64,000 bases of DNA from JAJPXC01 sp964510535 (lineage in GTDB: Bacteria > Bacteroidota > Bacteroidia > Bacteroidales > Muribaculaceae): NCBI GenBank assembly GCA_964510535.1, contig CAZECG010000013.1:1-64000 (forward strand). The letters run 5' to 3'. This document shows positions 26,066 to 35,511 of this stretch, in pieces; position 1 is the first letter of the stretch; the number at the start of each line of letters is the position of its first letter. A program made the translations under genes and the position numbers. The notes under the pieces are model-generated. The model saw only the letters and a list, made by a program, of their open reading frames with translations. It had not been told where the DNA came from and did no database searches.

Positions 26066-29000
26066 ATGCTCAACAAGATAATACATTTTTCATTGGCCAA
26101 CAGGGTGTTGATTCTCATCCTGTCGGGACTGATTCTGTTAGGAGGCTCGTTGGCTCTTGTCAGAACAGAAGTCGACATTTTCCCCGACCTTAACGCCCCA
26201 ACGGTAGTTGTCATGACCGAAGCGGCTGGATTCGCTCCCGAAGAGGTGGAAAAGCTCGTCACTTTCCCCGTCGAGACGGCAGTAAACGGAGCTACGGGGG
26301 TAAGACGCGTCAGGTCGTCGTCGGCCACAGGCTTTTCAGTGATCTGGGTAGAATTTGAGTGGGGTACCGATATATACAAAGCTCGCCAAATAGTGTCGGA
26401 AAAGCTGTCGGCAATAGCCGAAACGCTGCCGCCGGGAGTCAGCTCCCCCACCCTCGGTCCCCAGTCGTCGATACTCGGCGAAATCATGATTATCGGCCTC
26501 ACCGCCGACTCGACAACACTCCAGGAACTGCGCACCATAGCCGATCGCGTCATACGCCCGCGACTATTGTCGATAGGCGGAGTGTCGCAGGTCGCAGTCA
26601 TAGGTGGCGACATAAAGGAATACCAGATACAGCTCGACCCAAAGCGCATGAAATATTTCGATGTGACCCTTGCCGAAGTAATGGAAGCGACAGAAGGGAT
26701 AAACGACAACTCATCGGGGGGAGTGCTATATGAGTATGGGAACGAATATCTCATCAAGGGAGATGTGAACACGACTTCGACCGACGAGCTTGGGGCCGCC
26801 GTAATCAAATCGACCGATGACGGAGGAATGGTAACACTCGCCGACATAGCGACAGTGACCACCGGCAACCAGTCGCCCCGGCTCGGAGTCGCCTCGGAGA
26901 AAACGAAGCCGGCAGTACTCGTGACCGTGACGAAACAGCCGTCAGTAGGCACGATAGCGTTGACCCAAAAGATAGAGAACGAACTCGCCACAATGAAAGG
27001 GTCACTGCCGACTGACATCAACATATCGACAGATATTTTCAAACAGGCCGATTTCATAGACAACTCCATCTCAAATCTACAGTCGTCACTATTTGAGGGG
27101 GCATTGATGGTTATCGTAGTACTGTTTTTCTTCCTCATGAATCTACGCACCACCATAATATCGCTCGCGGCATTGCCGCTATCAATAATCACAGCGGTGC
27201 TTGCGCTGCACTTCATGGGCTTGACCATCAACACGATGAGTTTGGGCGGCATAGCTATCGCCATAGGGTCGTTGGTGGACGATGCGATAGTCGATGTAGA
27301 GAATGTCTATAAACGATTAAAAGCCAACCACGCGCTGGAGCCAGGAAAGCGCAAACCGATTAGCGAGGTGGTCTATCAGGCCTCATGCGAGGTGAGGATG
27401 CCGATTTTCAACTCTTCGCTAATCATCATCGCAAGTTTTCTTCCACTCTTTTTCCTGAGCGGACTTGAGGGTCGTATGCTCATACCGCTGGGCATATCGT
27501 TCATAGTCGCACTGACAGCATCAACTATTGTGGCGCTGACGGTAACGCCTGTGCTCTGCTGCTACCTACTCGGGAGCAAAAAAGCCATCGCCGCCCTTGA
27601 CCGCGAACCGTGGCTCACCCGCAAACTCAGAAAATTCTATAATAGATGCCTTGAGTGGAGCCTTAGACACCGCCGGTTAGTGCTCGGCAGTACTGGTGGA
27701 TTGTTTTTGTTGTCGATTGCCCTGTTTTTCACCCTTGGGCGCAGCTTTCTTCCAGCGTTTAACGAAGGTTCTTTCACCATCAACGTCAGCACTCTGCCGG
27801 GGATTTCGCTTGACGAAAGCGACAAAGTGGGACGATATGCCGAAAAACTCATAATGTCAGTCCCGGAAATCACCACGGTAGCCCGCAAGACTGGGCGAGC
27901 CGAACTCGACGAGCATTCTCTCGGTGTCAACGTGTCGGAGATTGAAGCCCCATACCGCCTCGATGGCCGGTCACGCGGCGAAGTAGTCAGAGAGCTGCGC
28001 AAGAAATTGGCGACAATACCCGGAGCCAATATCGAGATCGGGCAGCCAATTTCTCACCGCATTGATGCGATGCTGTCAGGTACGGAGGCGCAAATCGCCA
28101 TAAAGCTGTTCGGCGACGACCTGTCGAAGTTATACACAATCGGTTCACACATAAAAAATCTGTTGCCTGAAGTAGACGGCGTGGTCGACGCCAACATAGA
28201 GCAGCAAGTGGGAAGGCCGCAAATCGACATTCGCCCGCGCCGAGAGTTGCTGTCGAAATATGGCATAACCATCAAGGATTTCACACGGTTTATCAATGTG
28301 GCATTAGCGGGTGAAGCAGTGTCACAGGTCTATGAAAACGGACTACCCTATGACCTCACCGTGAAAGTGACTGAAAGCAGCCGCAACAGCATAGACAACA
28401 TTTCATCGCTGATGATTGACAGCAAAGTCGGGAAAATACCATTGAGCGATGTCGCTGAAATAGTCTCGACATCGGGGCCCAACACCATCAACCGCGAAAA
28501 CGTCAGCCGACGCATCGTAATCTCGGCCAATGTTGATGGACGAGATTTGCGCTCGGTTGTCAACGACATCAAAGACCGCATCGAGGAGGAGGTTAATCTC
28601 CCTGAAGGTTACTATTTCACCTACGGCGGCCAGTTTGAAAGCGAGGCTGAAGCATCAAAAACGCTCGGATGGGCTACAATCGGTGCATTTCTGATAATCC
28701 TTATGCTGCTTTATAACGACTTCCGAAACGTCGGGCAATCTCTGATAATTCTCGTCAATATGCCATTGGCAATGATCGGGGGTGTGCTGATATTAGTCAT
28801 AACCGGCGGTGAGCTTAACATCCCCGCAATCATAGGATTCATCTCTCTACTCGGAATCACGACGCGCAACGGGATGCTGCTTATGTCGCGCTACAATCAT
28901 CTGCGCGATGAAGGCGCAAGCGTCATGCAGCGCATATACCAAGGGTCGGCTGACCGCCTGATTCCCATCATAATGACCGCCTTGACATCAGCTCTCGCCC

Positions 29001-29161
29001 TCATCCCGCTGGCGTTGCGCGGAGGCGAGCCTGGTAACGAGATACAATCTCCGTTGGCAATCGTGATACTCGGAGGTCTCGTGTCGTCGACCGCGCTCAA
29101 CGTGATAGTGATACCGATATTGTATTATCTCTCAACTAAGCACAAGGACAATAGAATATGA
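26066..29161 (+). CDS. Heavy-metal efflux RND transporter, CusA/CzcA family
   Basis: Inner-membrane proton/metal antiporter, 1031 residues, normal for the HME-RND group. N-terminal helix IIHFSLANRVLILILSGLIL, then VDIFPDLNAPTVVVMTEA, porter domains, and the TM4 signature IAIGSLVDDAIVDVENVY with two consecutive Asp. The second half repeats the fold (LPAFNEGSFTINVSTLPG; LLGITTRNGMLLMSRYNHLRD in the C-terminal membrane block). The His-rich partners suggest Zn/Co/Cd/Ni or Cu, but substrate is not decided here. Its stop overlaps the start of the channel gene by 4 nt (ATGA), so the two are translationally coupled. Confidence 0.95.
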   Translation: MLNKIIHFSLANRVLILILSGLILLGGSLALVRTEVDIFPDLNAPTVVVMTEAAGFAPEEVEKLVTFPVETAVNGATGVRRVRSSSATGFSVIWVEFEWGTDIYKARQIVSEKLSAIAETLPPGVSSPTLGPQSSILGEIMIIGLTADSTTLQELRTIADRVIRPRLLSIGGVSQVAVIGGDIKEYQIQLDPKRMKYFDVTLAEVMEATEGINDNSSGGVLYEYGNEYLIKGDVNTTSTDELGAAVIKSTDDGGMVTLADIATVTTGNQSPRLGVASEKTKPAVLVTVTKQPSVGTIALTQKIENELATMKGSLPTDINISTDIFKQADFIDNSISNLQSSLFEGALMVIVVLFFFLMNLRTTIISLAALPLSIITAVLALHFMGLTINTMSLGGIAIAIGSLVDDAIVDVENVYKRLKANHALEPGKRKPISEVVYQASCEVRMPIFNSSLIIIASFLPLFFLSGLEGRMLIPLGISFIVALTASTIVALTVTPVLCCYLLGSKKAIAALDREPWLTRKLRKFYNRCLEWSLRHRRLVLGSTGGLFLLSIALFFTLGRSFLPAFNEGSFTINVSTLPGISLDESDKVGRYAEKLIMSVPEITTVARKTGRAELDEHSLGVNVSEIEAPYRLDGRSRGEVVRELRKKLATIPGANIEIGQPISHRIDAMLSGTEAQIAIKLFGDDLSKLYTIGSHIKNLLPEVDGVVDANIEQQVGRPQIDIRPRRELLSKYGITIKDFTRFINVALAGEAVSQVYENGLPYDLTVKVTESSRNSIDNISSLMIDSKVGKIPLSDVAEIVSTSGPNTINRENVSRRIVISANVDGRDLRSVVNDIKDRIEEEVNLPEGYYFTYGGQFESEAEASKTLGWATIGAFLIILMLLYNDFRNVGQSLIILVNMPLAMIGGVLILVITGGELNIPAIIGFISLLGITTRNGMLLMSRYNHLRDEGASVMQRIYQGSADRLIPIIMTALTSALALIPLALRGGEPGNEIQSPLAIVILGGLVSSTALNVIVIPILYYLSTKHKDNRI

Positions 29162-30342
29162 AACGAATAGTCACAGCCACAATGATGACCATATCGGTTA
29201 TGTGTGCTAACGCCACTACCGACCGACTTGTGGAACAAATTATAGAAACATCTCCTCAAGCCGAGGCACTTAAATCAAAGCTAAGGGCAGAAACAGCCAG
29301 TAGCCTAACAACCAACAACCTGAACGACCCGGAAGTGGAATTTGAGCACCAATGGGGGATGAAAGGAATAGGAAACAAGTGGGGGGTAAGCGTCAGCCAG
29401 GATTTTGACTGGCCCGGAACTTATTCAGCACGCTCAAGAGCGGCAAAACTGATGAGAAAAGCATCGCAATCGTCTTTTGACAGCGAACTTAACGAATTGA
29501 GACTACGGGTGAAATTATCGCTTATAGACCTATGCCACGCCAACTGCGACGCAGCGTTGCTCGACAGCATAAAAAATTCATTAACCCAACTGCTCGACAA
29601 GTACCGCACAAGTTTCGACAAAGGCGAAACCACGATTCTTGATGTCAAAAAGATAGAAATCGAACTGCTTGGAGTGACGCGGCAGTTGAACGAAGTAATC
29701 ATAACCCGCGAAAGCATTGTCGGCGAGTTGCGCTCCATTAATCCGGGTTTCAGCTGGGAAAACGCACTGACACTCAACCAATACCCAACTGAAGAGGGAA
29801 TCTTGACAGAAGCGGAATACGCCGAGATGCTGCGGCAGAATGATAACCGAAGCCGCTATCTGAACGACATGAGGGAGCTGTCTATCGCCAATGCCAAAGT
29901 GGAACATAACTCAGGGATGCCGGGATTCGCTATCGGCTACCGTTATGACTATGAACTTGGCGAACGGTTCAACGGATTATCAGTCGGGGTAACCCTCCCT
30001 CTGTTTTCAAACCGCAACAAAGTCAAAGCCGCTATGGCTGAGGCTGACAGCTACCAGGTCTCAATTGTGAGCCGCAACGCGGCGCTCGAAGCCGAATGGG
30101 ACGCGATGAGGCAGCAGGCAATAAGGCTCAGTGAGGAGTGCGAACAATACGAGCGTATCCTCACCACGTCAGATACCCAAAGGTTGCTGAAAATGGCTCT
30201 TGACGGAGGGGAAATCAGCTTGCTCAACTACTTGCAGGAAACCGCTTATTTCAAACAGGCTCAACGCGATTATATAGCGACCGAACATGAGCTACACACT
30301 GTTCTCGCAAAGCTCAACAGGTATATCCCGACTGAGATATGA
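29158..30342 (+). CDS. TolC-family outer membrane channel protein
   Basis: 394 residues; signal peptide MKRIVTATMMTISVMCANAT. Shows the two-fold TolC/OEP pattern: long amphipathic helices with heptad-like spacing, FEHQWGMKGIGNKWGVSVSQDFDWPGTY in the first half, GERFNGLSVGVTLPLFSNRNKVKAAMAEA in the second, and a terminal DGGEISLLNYLQE coil. Closes the four-gene efflux cluster. It is shorter than E. coli TolC but typical for CusC-like proteins of Bacteroidetes. Confidence 0.88.
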   Translation: MKRIVTATMMTISVMCANATTDRLVEQIIETSPQAEALKSKLRAETASSLTTNNLNDPEVEFEHQWGMKGIGNKWGVSVSQDFDWPGTYSARSRAAKLMRKASQSSFDSELNELRLRVKLSLIDLCHANCDAALLDSIKNSLTQLLDKYRTSFDKGETTILDVKKIEIELLGVTRQLNEVIITRESIVGELRSINPGFSWENALTLNQYPTEEGILTEAEYAEMLRQNDNRSRYLNDMRELSIANAKVEHNSGMPGFAIGYRYDYELGERFNGLSVGVTLPLFSNRNKVKAAMAEADSYQVSIVSRNAALEAEWDAMRQQAIRLSEECEQYERILTTSDTQRLLKMALDGGEISLLNYLQETAYFKQAQRDYIATEHELHTVLAKLNRYIPTEI

Positions 30343-30366
30343 CCTGCATCATCATAAGCAACACCC

Positions 30367-30374
30367 TATTTTTG
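30367..30374 (+). promoter_or_regulatory. Promoter -7 element of superoxide dismutase
   Basis: TATTTTTG, full TAnnTTTG match, about 90 nt before the ATG. The -33 position reads CCTG, a poor match, so an activator may assist. Confidence 0.45.
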
Positions 30375-30465
30375 CGCTAAAAAACGTGAAACAGTGACTG
30401 ATGCAGAGAACCAACTGCGGTGAAAGTTGTTTATACAAGTAAATCAAACAAAAAACAGATTAGTT

Positions 30466-31041
30466 ATGATTTACAATCAGCCCGAACTACCTTACGATAA
30501 CGATGCCTTGGAGCCGATAATCAGCAAAGAGACTATCGGTTACCACTATGGCAAACATGAAAAAGCCTATATCGACAATCTCAACCGTCTTATCAAGGGA
30601 TCTGAGTTTGAGGATATGGCGTTGGAAGATGTAATCAAGCATGCGAAAGGGCCGTTGTTCAACAACGCATCGCAAGCATGGAACCATATCTTCTATTTCT
30701 TTTCATTCTCACCCGACGGTGGCGGCGAACCGACGGGAGAGCTTGGAAATGCCATACGCGCTCAATTCGGCTCGTTTGACGAATTTAAGGAAGCGTTTGT
30801 CGAAGCCGGGGTCAATCTATTTGGATCCGGGTGGATTTGGCTATCAAGAGACAATGACGGCCGACTGTTTATCACGCAAGGTTCAAACGCATCCAATCCG
30901 CTGACCGAGGGACTTACACCCATTCTGACATTCGATGTATGGGAACACGCCTATTATCTCGATTATCAGAACAGGCGCAAAGACGCCCTTGAAAAACTTT
31001 GGGAAATCATTGATTGGGACATAGTGGAAAGCCGCTATTGA
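30466..31041 (+). CDS. sodB: Superoxide dismutase (Fe/Mn family)
   Basis: Dismutates superoxide in the cytoplasm. Starting at the ATG 30466 (MIYNQPELPY) it has 191 residues; an upstream in-frame TTG at 30427 adds residues without homology. Metal ligands are visible at the family positions: His27 (YHYGKH), His74 (QAWNHIFYF), Asp157 and His161 (DVWEHAYYLDYQNRR). Gln70 in NNASQAWNH is the residue seen in Fe-type enzymes; Bacteroidales SODs are often cambialistic. Monocistronic, between its own -7 element and a bidirectional hairpin. Confidence 0.95.
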   Translation: MIYNQPELPYDNDALEPIISKETIGYHYGKHEKAYIDNLNRLIKGSEFEDMALEDVIKHAKGPLFNNASQAWNHIFYFFSFSPDGGGEPTGELGNAIRAQFGSFDEFKEAFVEAGVNLFGSGWIWLSRDNDGRLFITQGSNASNPLTEGLTPILTFDVWEHAYYLDYQNRRKDALEKLWEIIDWDIVESRY

Positions 31042-31132
31042 TTTCTTATAAACAACAGATCATAAGCACAAGCACTTTTCTCATAAGATGCGATAAATCA
31101 TTACTCAGAAACAAGCATAATGTGATGAATTG

Positions 31133-31164
31133 AAGGAGGGGTCATCGTGAGATGCCCTCTCCTT
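31133..31164. terminator. Bidirectional hairpin between sod and the MBOAT gene
   Basis: aaggaggg-g...c-ccctctcctt with inner catc/gatg and a GTGA loop. Lies between two convergent genes (SOD stop 31041, MBOAT stop 31184) and has T-rich flanks on the plus side. Confidence 0.6.
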
Positions 31165-31183
31165 TGTATATTGGAGCCGATTA

Positions 31184-32650
31184 TCAGAATTGAAAGTAAA
31201 TGAATGGAGCGACTTCCTGCGACATGAACTGGACAACAATCTGGACAACGGCTACGAAAACAACAAGTTTTACAATCCATGGAGAGCGCACAAACCATCT
31301 CCCCATACCATCAATCCACTGCGATGGGACTGAATGGGACACTACTATGAACGACATCATCAAAAGCCATACCCACCGCACCTGAACAAACGGCAATATA
31401 TGCGCCGGAGAAAAGTTGGTGAATATGTTTTTTATTATCAGCCATGAGTCAAGCCAGGAATCAGCGCGGAAAAACACCCATAACAAAGAGACATAAATAA
31501 TCGTGGCTGACCACGACATCGCTCTAACAGGCCATATATCTGGAATTTTGCGCAACATGGGTACTAAAGCTTTATGAACAGCGAGACCGACGCCATGCAT
31601 AGCACCCCAAAACACGAATTTCCATGCCGCACCATGCCAAAGGCCACCGATGAGCATTGTGAGAAAATTGTTAACGTAAGTCCGCAACGTTCCTCGCCGG
31701 TTACCTCCAAGCGGAATGTAGACGTAGTCACGCAACCAACTCGACAGCGATATGTGCCATCTGCGCCAAAACTCTGTCAGATTTTTTGATTTATAGGGAA
31801 AATCGAAATTTTTGCAGAGTCTGAACCCCATTATCAACGCTATGCCTATAGCCATGTCAGAGTAGCCCGAAAAGTCGCAATAAATCTGCATAGTATAACC
31901 AATCACGCCCATCAGAGACTCAAATCCCGAATAGCCGGTTGGCGATGCGAATATTAAATCGTTGTATTGGGAAATATAATCGGCAATCAACGCCTTCTTG
32001 ACAATGCCAATCAATATAAGCCAAAAGCCCCAGTAAATCTCAGCCGAGACGGCGGTGTGATTGCGCTCAATCTGCGGCAGAAAATAATCGGCCCTCACTA
32101 TAGGGCCTGCCACAAGCGCCGGGAAAAACGACAGGAAAAACATATAGTCAATCCATCGTTGCGCAGGTGCTACCCTACCCCTGTATACATCTACTATATA
32201 GCTGATTGACTGAAACGTGTAGAACGATATACCAACCGGAAGAATTATGTCTAACGGTTGGAAATTACCTTCAACCATGCTATTCCAGTTCCAAAGAAAG
32301 AAGTTGGCATATTTAAAATAACATAGCACGCTCAGTGACACGACAATTGATGAGGCGAGGCACAAACGTCGCCGCCACCGCTGTCTCATAGACATCATTA
32401 TATGCGACAATCCCCAGTCAACCAACGAAGTTCCGACAAGTAGCATGAAAAACCAACCACTTGATTTGTAATAAAAATACAGGCTGAAAGCAACGACAAA
32501 CACCAACATCTGCAACCGGCGTTTTTTCAATACCGCATAAATCGGGAGAAAAAGGGTGAATAGACACCAAAACAGACCGCTGGAAAAAATCATAGGAGCC
32601 GTCGGGTCGTAACCGAGCAACGATTGGATGTTAAACCACAGATTATCCAT
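31184..32650 (-). CDS. MBOAT family membrane-bound O-acyltransferase (AlgI-like)
   Basis: 488 residues with about ten hydrophobic segments. Characteristic blocks: LPVGISFYTFQSISYIVDVYRG, FPALVAGPIVRADYF, YCDFSGYSDMAIGIALIMGF, LTEFWRRWHISLSSWLRDYV, YIPLGGNRRG, and FLTMLIGGLWHGAAWKFVFW with the catalytic His. Such enzymes pass acyl groups across the membrane to surface polysaccharide or teichoic-type acceptors. It starts 12 bp after the SGNH hydrolase gene; this AlgI/AlgX-like pairing supports a polysaccharide O-acetylation role. Confidence 0.92.
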   Translation of the reverse strand: MDNLWFNIQSLLGYDPTAPMIFSSGLFWCLFTLFLPIYAVLKKRRLQMLVFVVAFSLYFYYKSSGWFFMLLVGTSLVDWGLSHIMMSMRQRWRRRLCLASSIVVSLSVLCYFKYANFFLWNWNSMVEGNFQPLDIILPVGISFYTFQSISYIVDVYRGRVAPAQRWIDYMFFLSFFPALVAGPIVRADYFLPQIERNHTAVSAEIYWGFWLILIGIVKKALIADYISQYNDLIFASPTGYSGFESLMGVIGYTMQIYCDFSGYSDMAIGIALIMGFRLCKNFDFPYKSKNLTEFWRRWHISLSSWLRDYVYIPLGGNRRGTLRTYVNNFLTMLIGGLWHGAAWKFVFWGAMHGVGLAVHKALVPMLRKIPDIWPVRAMSWSATIIYVSLLWVFFRADSWLDSWLIIKNIFTNFSPAHILPFVQVRWVWLLMMSFIVVSHSVPSQWIDGMGRWFVRSPWIVKLVVFVAVVQIVVQFMSQEVAPFIYFQF

Positions 32651-32662
32651 GTCAAAAGACGG

Positions 32663-33463
32663 TCATTTAAGCGGTTGCAACACCTCGACTTTTTTTGGAC
32701 GGGCTTGCGCAACCGATGGCACATCGAGCTTTATAGGGTGTTGGGCGTGGAGATACATCCATCTCACCACACTATCCATCCATAACGCCGCTGATTGATG
32801 TGTGGGATGCGCTCCATCTTTTGCACGTTCAAATTCCATTCCTTCTGATTTAAAATAGCACCCATTACCTACATTGTTGGCAATCAAGCGATTTATACCA
32901 GTATCAGGTTTCCAATTCGGAGGCCCGATCCACACAAACGGGATATTACCTATTTCTTTTATAATATTCCTGACGCACTTGTCACGTTTAGCCATAATAT
33001 CCTTAACGAACAGTTCATTAGCTCCAAGACAAACGAATATATAATCAGGTTGAAATTTGCGTATGTAGACCGTTAATTTGGCCGCATCGCTCCATATTTT
33101 TGACGTGGAACTGTACCAAATAACCGTATAAAGCGTGTGTCCGTTCTCTTTGGCATAAGCAGCCAATCGCGGCGACAAACCCTCAAGCATCGAATCACCG
33201 ATGAACAGAATGGTCTTAGATGTCGTATCGACCATCTTGGGTTCACTCTTGACCGTAAAACGTTCAATCGGCCCCACGGTTTCAGCCACAATCCCGACAA
33301 GCGACTCCGCATTCGTCACCGGCGGACGCGTCAGCCGTTCAGCCATGCCCGAACTTTTCAGCTCTACAGGACCGACTTTTAAAGAATCGAAACTTGACGT
33401 TATAAGGAACAGAGCCAATGCCACTGCAAGAATCGTCCATAGCCCCCAAAGACCTTTTTTCAT
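32663..33463 (-). CDS. SGNH/GDSL-type hydrolase, partner of the MBOAT acyltransferase
   Basis: 266 residues from the ATG at 33463; a longer frame to 33496 is rejected because the -7 element at 33484-33491 lies inside it. N-terminal membrane anchor GLWGLWTILAVALALFLIT, then a periplasmic SGNH domain: nucleophile Ser in LFIGDSMLEGL, oxyanion Asn in CLGANELF, and the Asp/His pair in DGAHPTHQ. Likely completes O-acetyl transfer to an extracytoplasmic glycan started by the MBOAT; acceptor unknown. Confidence 0.85.
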   Translation of the reverse strand: MKKGLWGLWTILAVALALFLITSSFDSLKVGPVELKSSGMAERLTRPPVTNAESLVGIVAETVGPIERFTVKSEPKMVDTTSKTILFIGDSMLEGLSPRLAAYAKENGHTLYTVIWYSSTSKIWSDAAKLTVYIRKFQPDYIFVCLGANELFVKDIMAKRDKCVRNIIKEIGNIPFVWIGPPNWKPDTGINRLIANNVGNGCYFKSEGMEFERAKDGAHPTHQSAALWMDSVVRWMYLHAQHPIKLDVPSVAQARPKKVEVLQPLK

Positions 33464-33483
33464 GGTAACAAAGATGTTTCTTG

Positions 33484-33491
33484 CAAAATTA
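33484..33491 (-). promoter_or_regulatory. Promoter -7 element of the SGNH-MBOAT operon
   Basis: TAATTTTG on the minus strand, about 20 nt before the ATG at 33463. No -33 match. Confidence 0.4.
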
Positions 33492-33515
33492 AACAAATCA
33501 TCGCAATAGAGAGAC

Positions 33516-33545
33516 TTTGTATGTCAAATTTTTGATTTACCTTTA
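33516..33545 (+). promoter_or_regulatory. Promoter of rmuC
   Basis: -33 TTTG (33516-33519), 18 nt, then TACCTTTA (33538-33545), one base from the -7 consensus; about 20 nt before the ATG. Confidence 0.5.
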
Positions 33546-33564
33546 CAGTCTAATTAAATAGACA

Positions 33565-34905
33565 ATGTTAATCGCAGTTATTATTTTAGGGGTCATGACC
33601 TTGGCTATGACCTCAATTTTTCTTGTAACACTCAAATCAAACGGGCAATTACGCAATAAGGTTTCAGAAAGCGAAGCGAAAGCCGCTGCTTCACAAACCG
33701 CCGCCGACAACGCCCAGCACTTGTTACATGAGGAACAGCAGCGTTTATCACACGCACAAGAACAACTCTTGGACTGCAGAGCCACCGAGGTCTCACTACG
33801 GGAGGAAAACAGCCGGCTGAATGAGCGCATCAGATTTGGCGAAGAAGAGAAACAACGCCTTGCGGAAGAATCCGAACTAAGGTTCAAAAATCTCGCCAAC
33901 CAAATTTTCATGGATAATTCACGCACTTTCAAGGAACAGCATGAAACCAGATTGAGCGAAATCCTAACGCCATTAAAAGAAAACATCGAACAGTTTAAAA
34001 AGACCGTATCGGACAGCTATTCAACAGAGGCCCGCGAACGGTTCTCCCTTCAAGAAAAAATTAAAGAATTGATGGAGCTTAATATGTCAATAGGCCGTGA
34101 AGCCAAGGAACTCGCCGTGGCATTGCGAGGCAACAGCAAGACGCAGGGAGACTGGGGAGAGATGATTCTTGAAAACATTCTTGAGAAGTCGGGGCTTGTA
34201 CGCGGGCGTGAGTTCACTGTTCAGCAGACCGTAGACGAGGAAGGGCACACCCTCCGCGACTCCGAAGGACGGCATTTGCGCCCGGACGTGGTAATAAACT
34301 ACCCCGACGGCCGATGCGTTGTAATAGACTCAAAAGTTTCCCTATCGGCCTATGTAGGCTTAGTCAACTGCGACGACAACGATGAACGTACTGCACTTGG
34401 CAAACAGCATATCGCATCGGTAAGAGCGCACATCCGTGAACTCGCACAAAAAGATTACCAAAGCTATGTGGGAGGCGGCAAAACCGATTTTGTCATGATG
34501 TTCATCCCCAACGAAGGGGCTTACATAACGGCAATGCAACTCGACGACACACTTTGGCAACAAGCCTATGAGCAACGCGTGCTAATTGTGTCACCCACCC
34601 ATCTCATTTCAGCGCTCAAACTTGTCGAACAATTGTGGCAGCACGACCGCATGACCCACAACGTGCTCGACATAGCCACAGCCGGGGGAAATATGTATGA
34701 CAAGTTTGTCGGTTTTGTGGAGGATATGCTTCGCATCGAAAAAGCCATAACGTCGACCCGCGAAGCATATGACAAGGCTCTTAACAAACTGACAGAGGGT
34801 AAAGGCAATCTCGTCAGCAGAGCTGAGAAACTAAAAAAAATGGGGGCGAAAGTATCAAAAAGCCTGCCGACGGCCATGGTTGAGACTGACAATGACGATG
34901 AATAA
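33565..34905 (+). CDS. rmuC: DNA recombination protein RmuC
   Basis: 446 residues: an N-terminal membrane helix (LIAVIILGVMTLAMTSIFLV), a coiled coil of about 130 residues rich in Glu/Gln/Arg, and a C-terminal PD-(D/E)XK nuclease-like RmuC domain with KTQGDWGEMILENILEKSGL, LRPDVVINYPDGRCVVIDSKVSL and FVMMFIPNEGAYI. The family limits inversions between short repeats in E. coli; the biochemical role is poorly settled. Monocistronic, divergent from the SGNH operon. Confidence 0.93.
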   Translation: MLIAVIILGVMTLAMTSIFLVTLKSNGQLRNKVSESEAKAAASQTAADNAQHLLHEEQQRLSHAQEQLLDCRATEVSLREENSRLNERIRFGEEEKQRLAEESELRFKNLANQIFMDNSRTFKEQHETRLSEILTPLKENIEQFKKTVSDSYSTEARERFSLQEKIKELMELNMSIGREAKELAVALRGNSKTQGDWGEMILENILEKSGLVRGREFTVQQTVDEEGHTLRDSEGRHLRPDVVINYPDGRCVVIDSKVSLSAYVGLVNCDDNDERTALGKQHIASVRAHIRELAQKDYQSYVGGGKTDFVMMFIPNEGAYITAMQLDDTLWQQAYEQRVLIVSPTHLISALKLVEQLWQHDRMTHNVLDIATAGGNMYDKFVGFVEDMLRIEKAITSTREAYDKALNKLTEGKGNLVSRAEKLKKMGAKVSKSLPTAMVETDNDDE

Positions 34906-34992
34906 ACTTAAAATCACTCAATCTGTTATACCATAACTGATGACAGTCGTTAAATTTATTATCCAGTGAGCGTGATAATCGCAAAAAGTATG

Positions 34993-35000
34993 TAAATTTG
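34993..35000 (+). promoter_or_regulatory. Promoter -7 element of the dCMP deaminase gene
   Basis: TAAATTTG, full match, 24 nt before the ATG at 35025. Confidence 0.5.
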
Positions 35001-35024
35001 CGCCGATAAAAGTTTAGTCTTAAA

Positions 35025-35456
35025 ATGAATCAGATAGACAAGCAGGAATTACTTGACAAAAGATACCTGAGGATGTCAAGAATATGGGCTGAAAATTCCT
35101 ATTGCCAACGGAGGAAAGTCGGAGCGATTTTGGTAAAAAATTCCATGATTATATCTGACGGTTTCAACGGCACTCCGTCTGGATTTGAGAATATATGCGA
35201 AGACGAGGACGGTCAAACAAAGCCATACGTCTTGCACGCTGAGGCCAACGCCATCTCCAAAGTGGCACGCAGCAACAATTCAAGCGATGGGTCAACCCTG
35301 TATGTCACGGCATCGCCATGTCTTGAATGTGCGAAGTTGATTATTCAGGCAGGCATAAAACGAGTTGTTTTCAACGAGTTATACCGATTGTCGACAGGGG
35401 TGGAACTGCTCGAGCGTGCCGGCGTTGAATGCGTACACGTTCCGACAATCGACTGA
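35025..35456 (+). CDS. dCMP deaminase family protein (ComEB-like)
   Basis: Zinc deaminase, 143 residues, converting dCMP to dUMP for thymidylate synthesis. Zinc and catalytic residues: VLHAEANAISKV (His and Glu) and TASPCLECAKLIIQAGIKRVVF (two Cys). The N-terminal RMSRIWAENSYCQRRKVGAILV and FNGTPSGFEN loops agree with the family. First of a run of genes on the plus strand; the S41 peptidase follows at 55 bp. Confidence 0.93.
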   Translation: MNQIDKQELLDKRYLRMSRIWAENSYCQRRKVGAILVKNSMIISDGFNGTPSGFENICEDEDGQTKPYVLHAEANAISKVARSNNSSDGSTLYVTASPCLECAKLIIQAGIKRVVFNELYRLSTGVELLERAGVECVHVPTID

Positions 35457-35511
35457 CACAAGGCGACACTGATTTAAAGCTATAAGTTATTCCGCTTACG
35501 TTTTTCTAACG

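Noticed and set aside
30427..30465. TTG-started extension of superoxide dismutase
   Set aside because: The extra 13 residues do not fit the family N-terminus, which begins at MIYNQPELPY.
33464..33496. Upstream Met for the SGNH hydrolase
   Set aside because: The -7 element at 33484-33491 lies inside the extension, and MKKGLWG begins a regular signal anchor.
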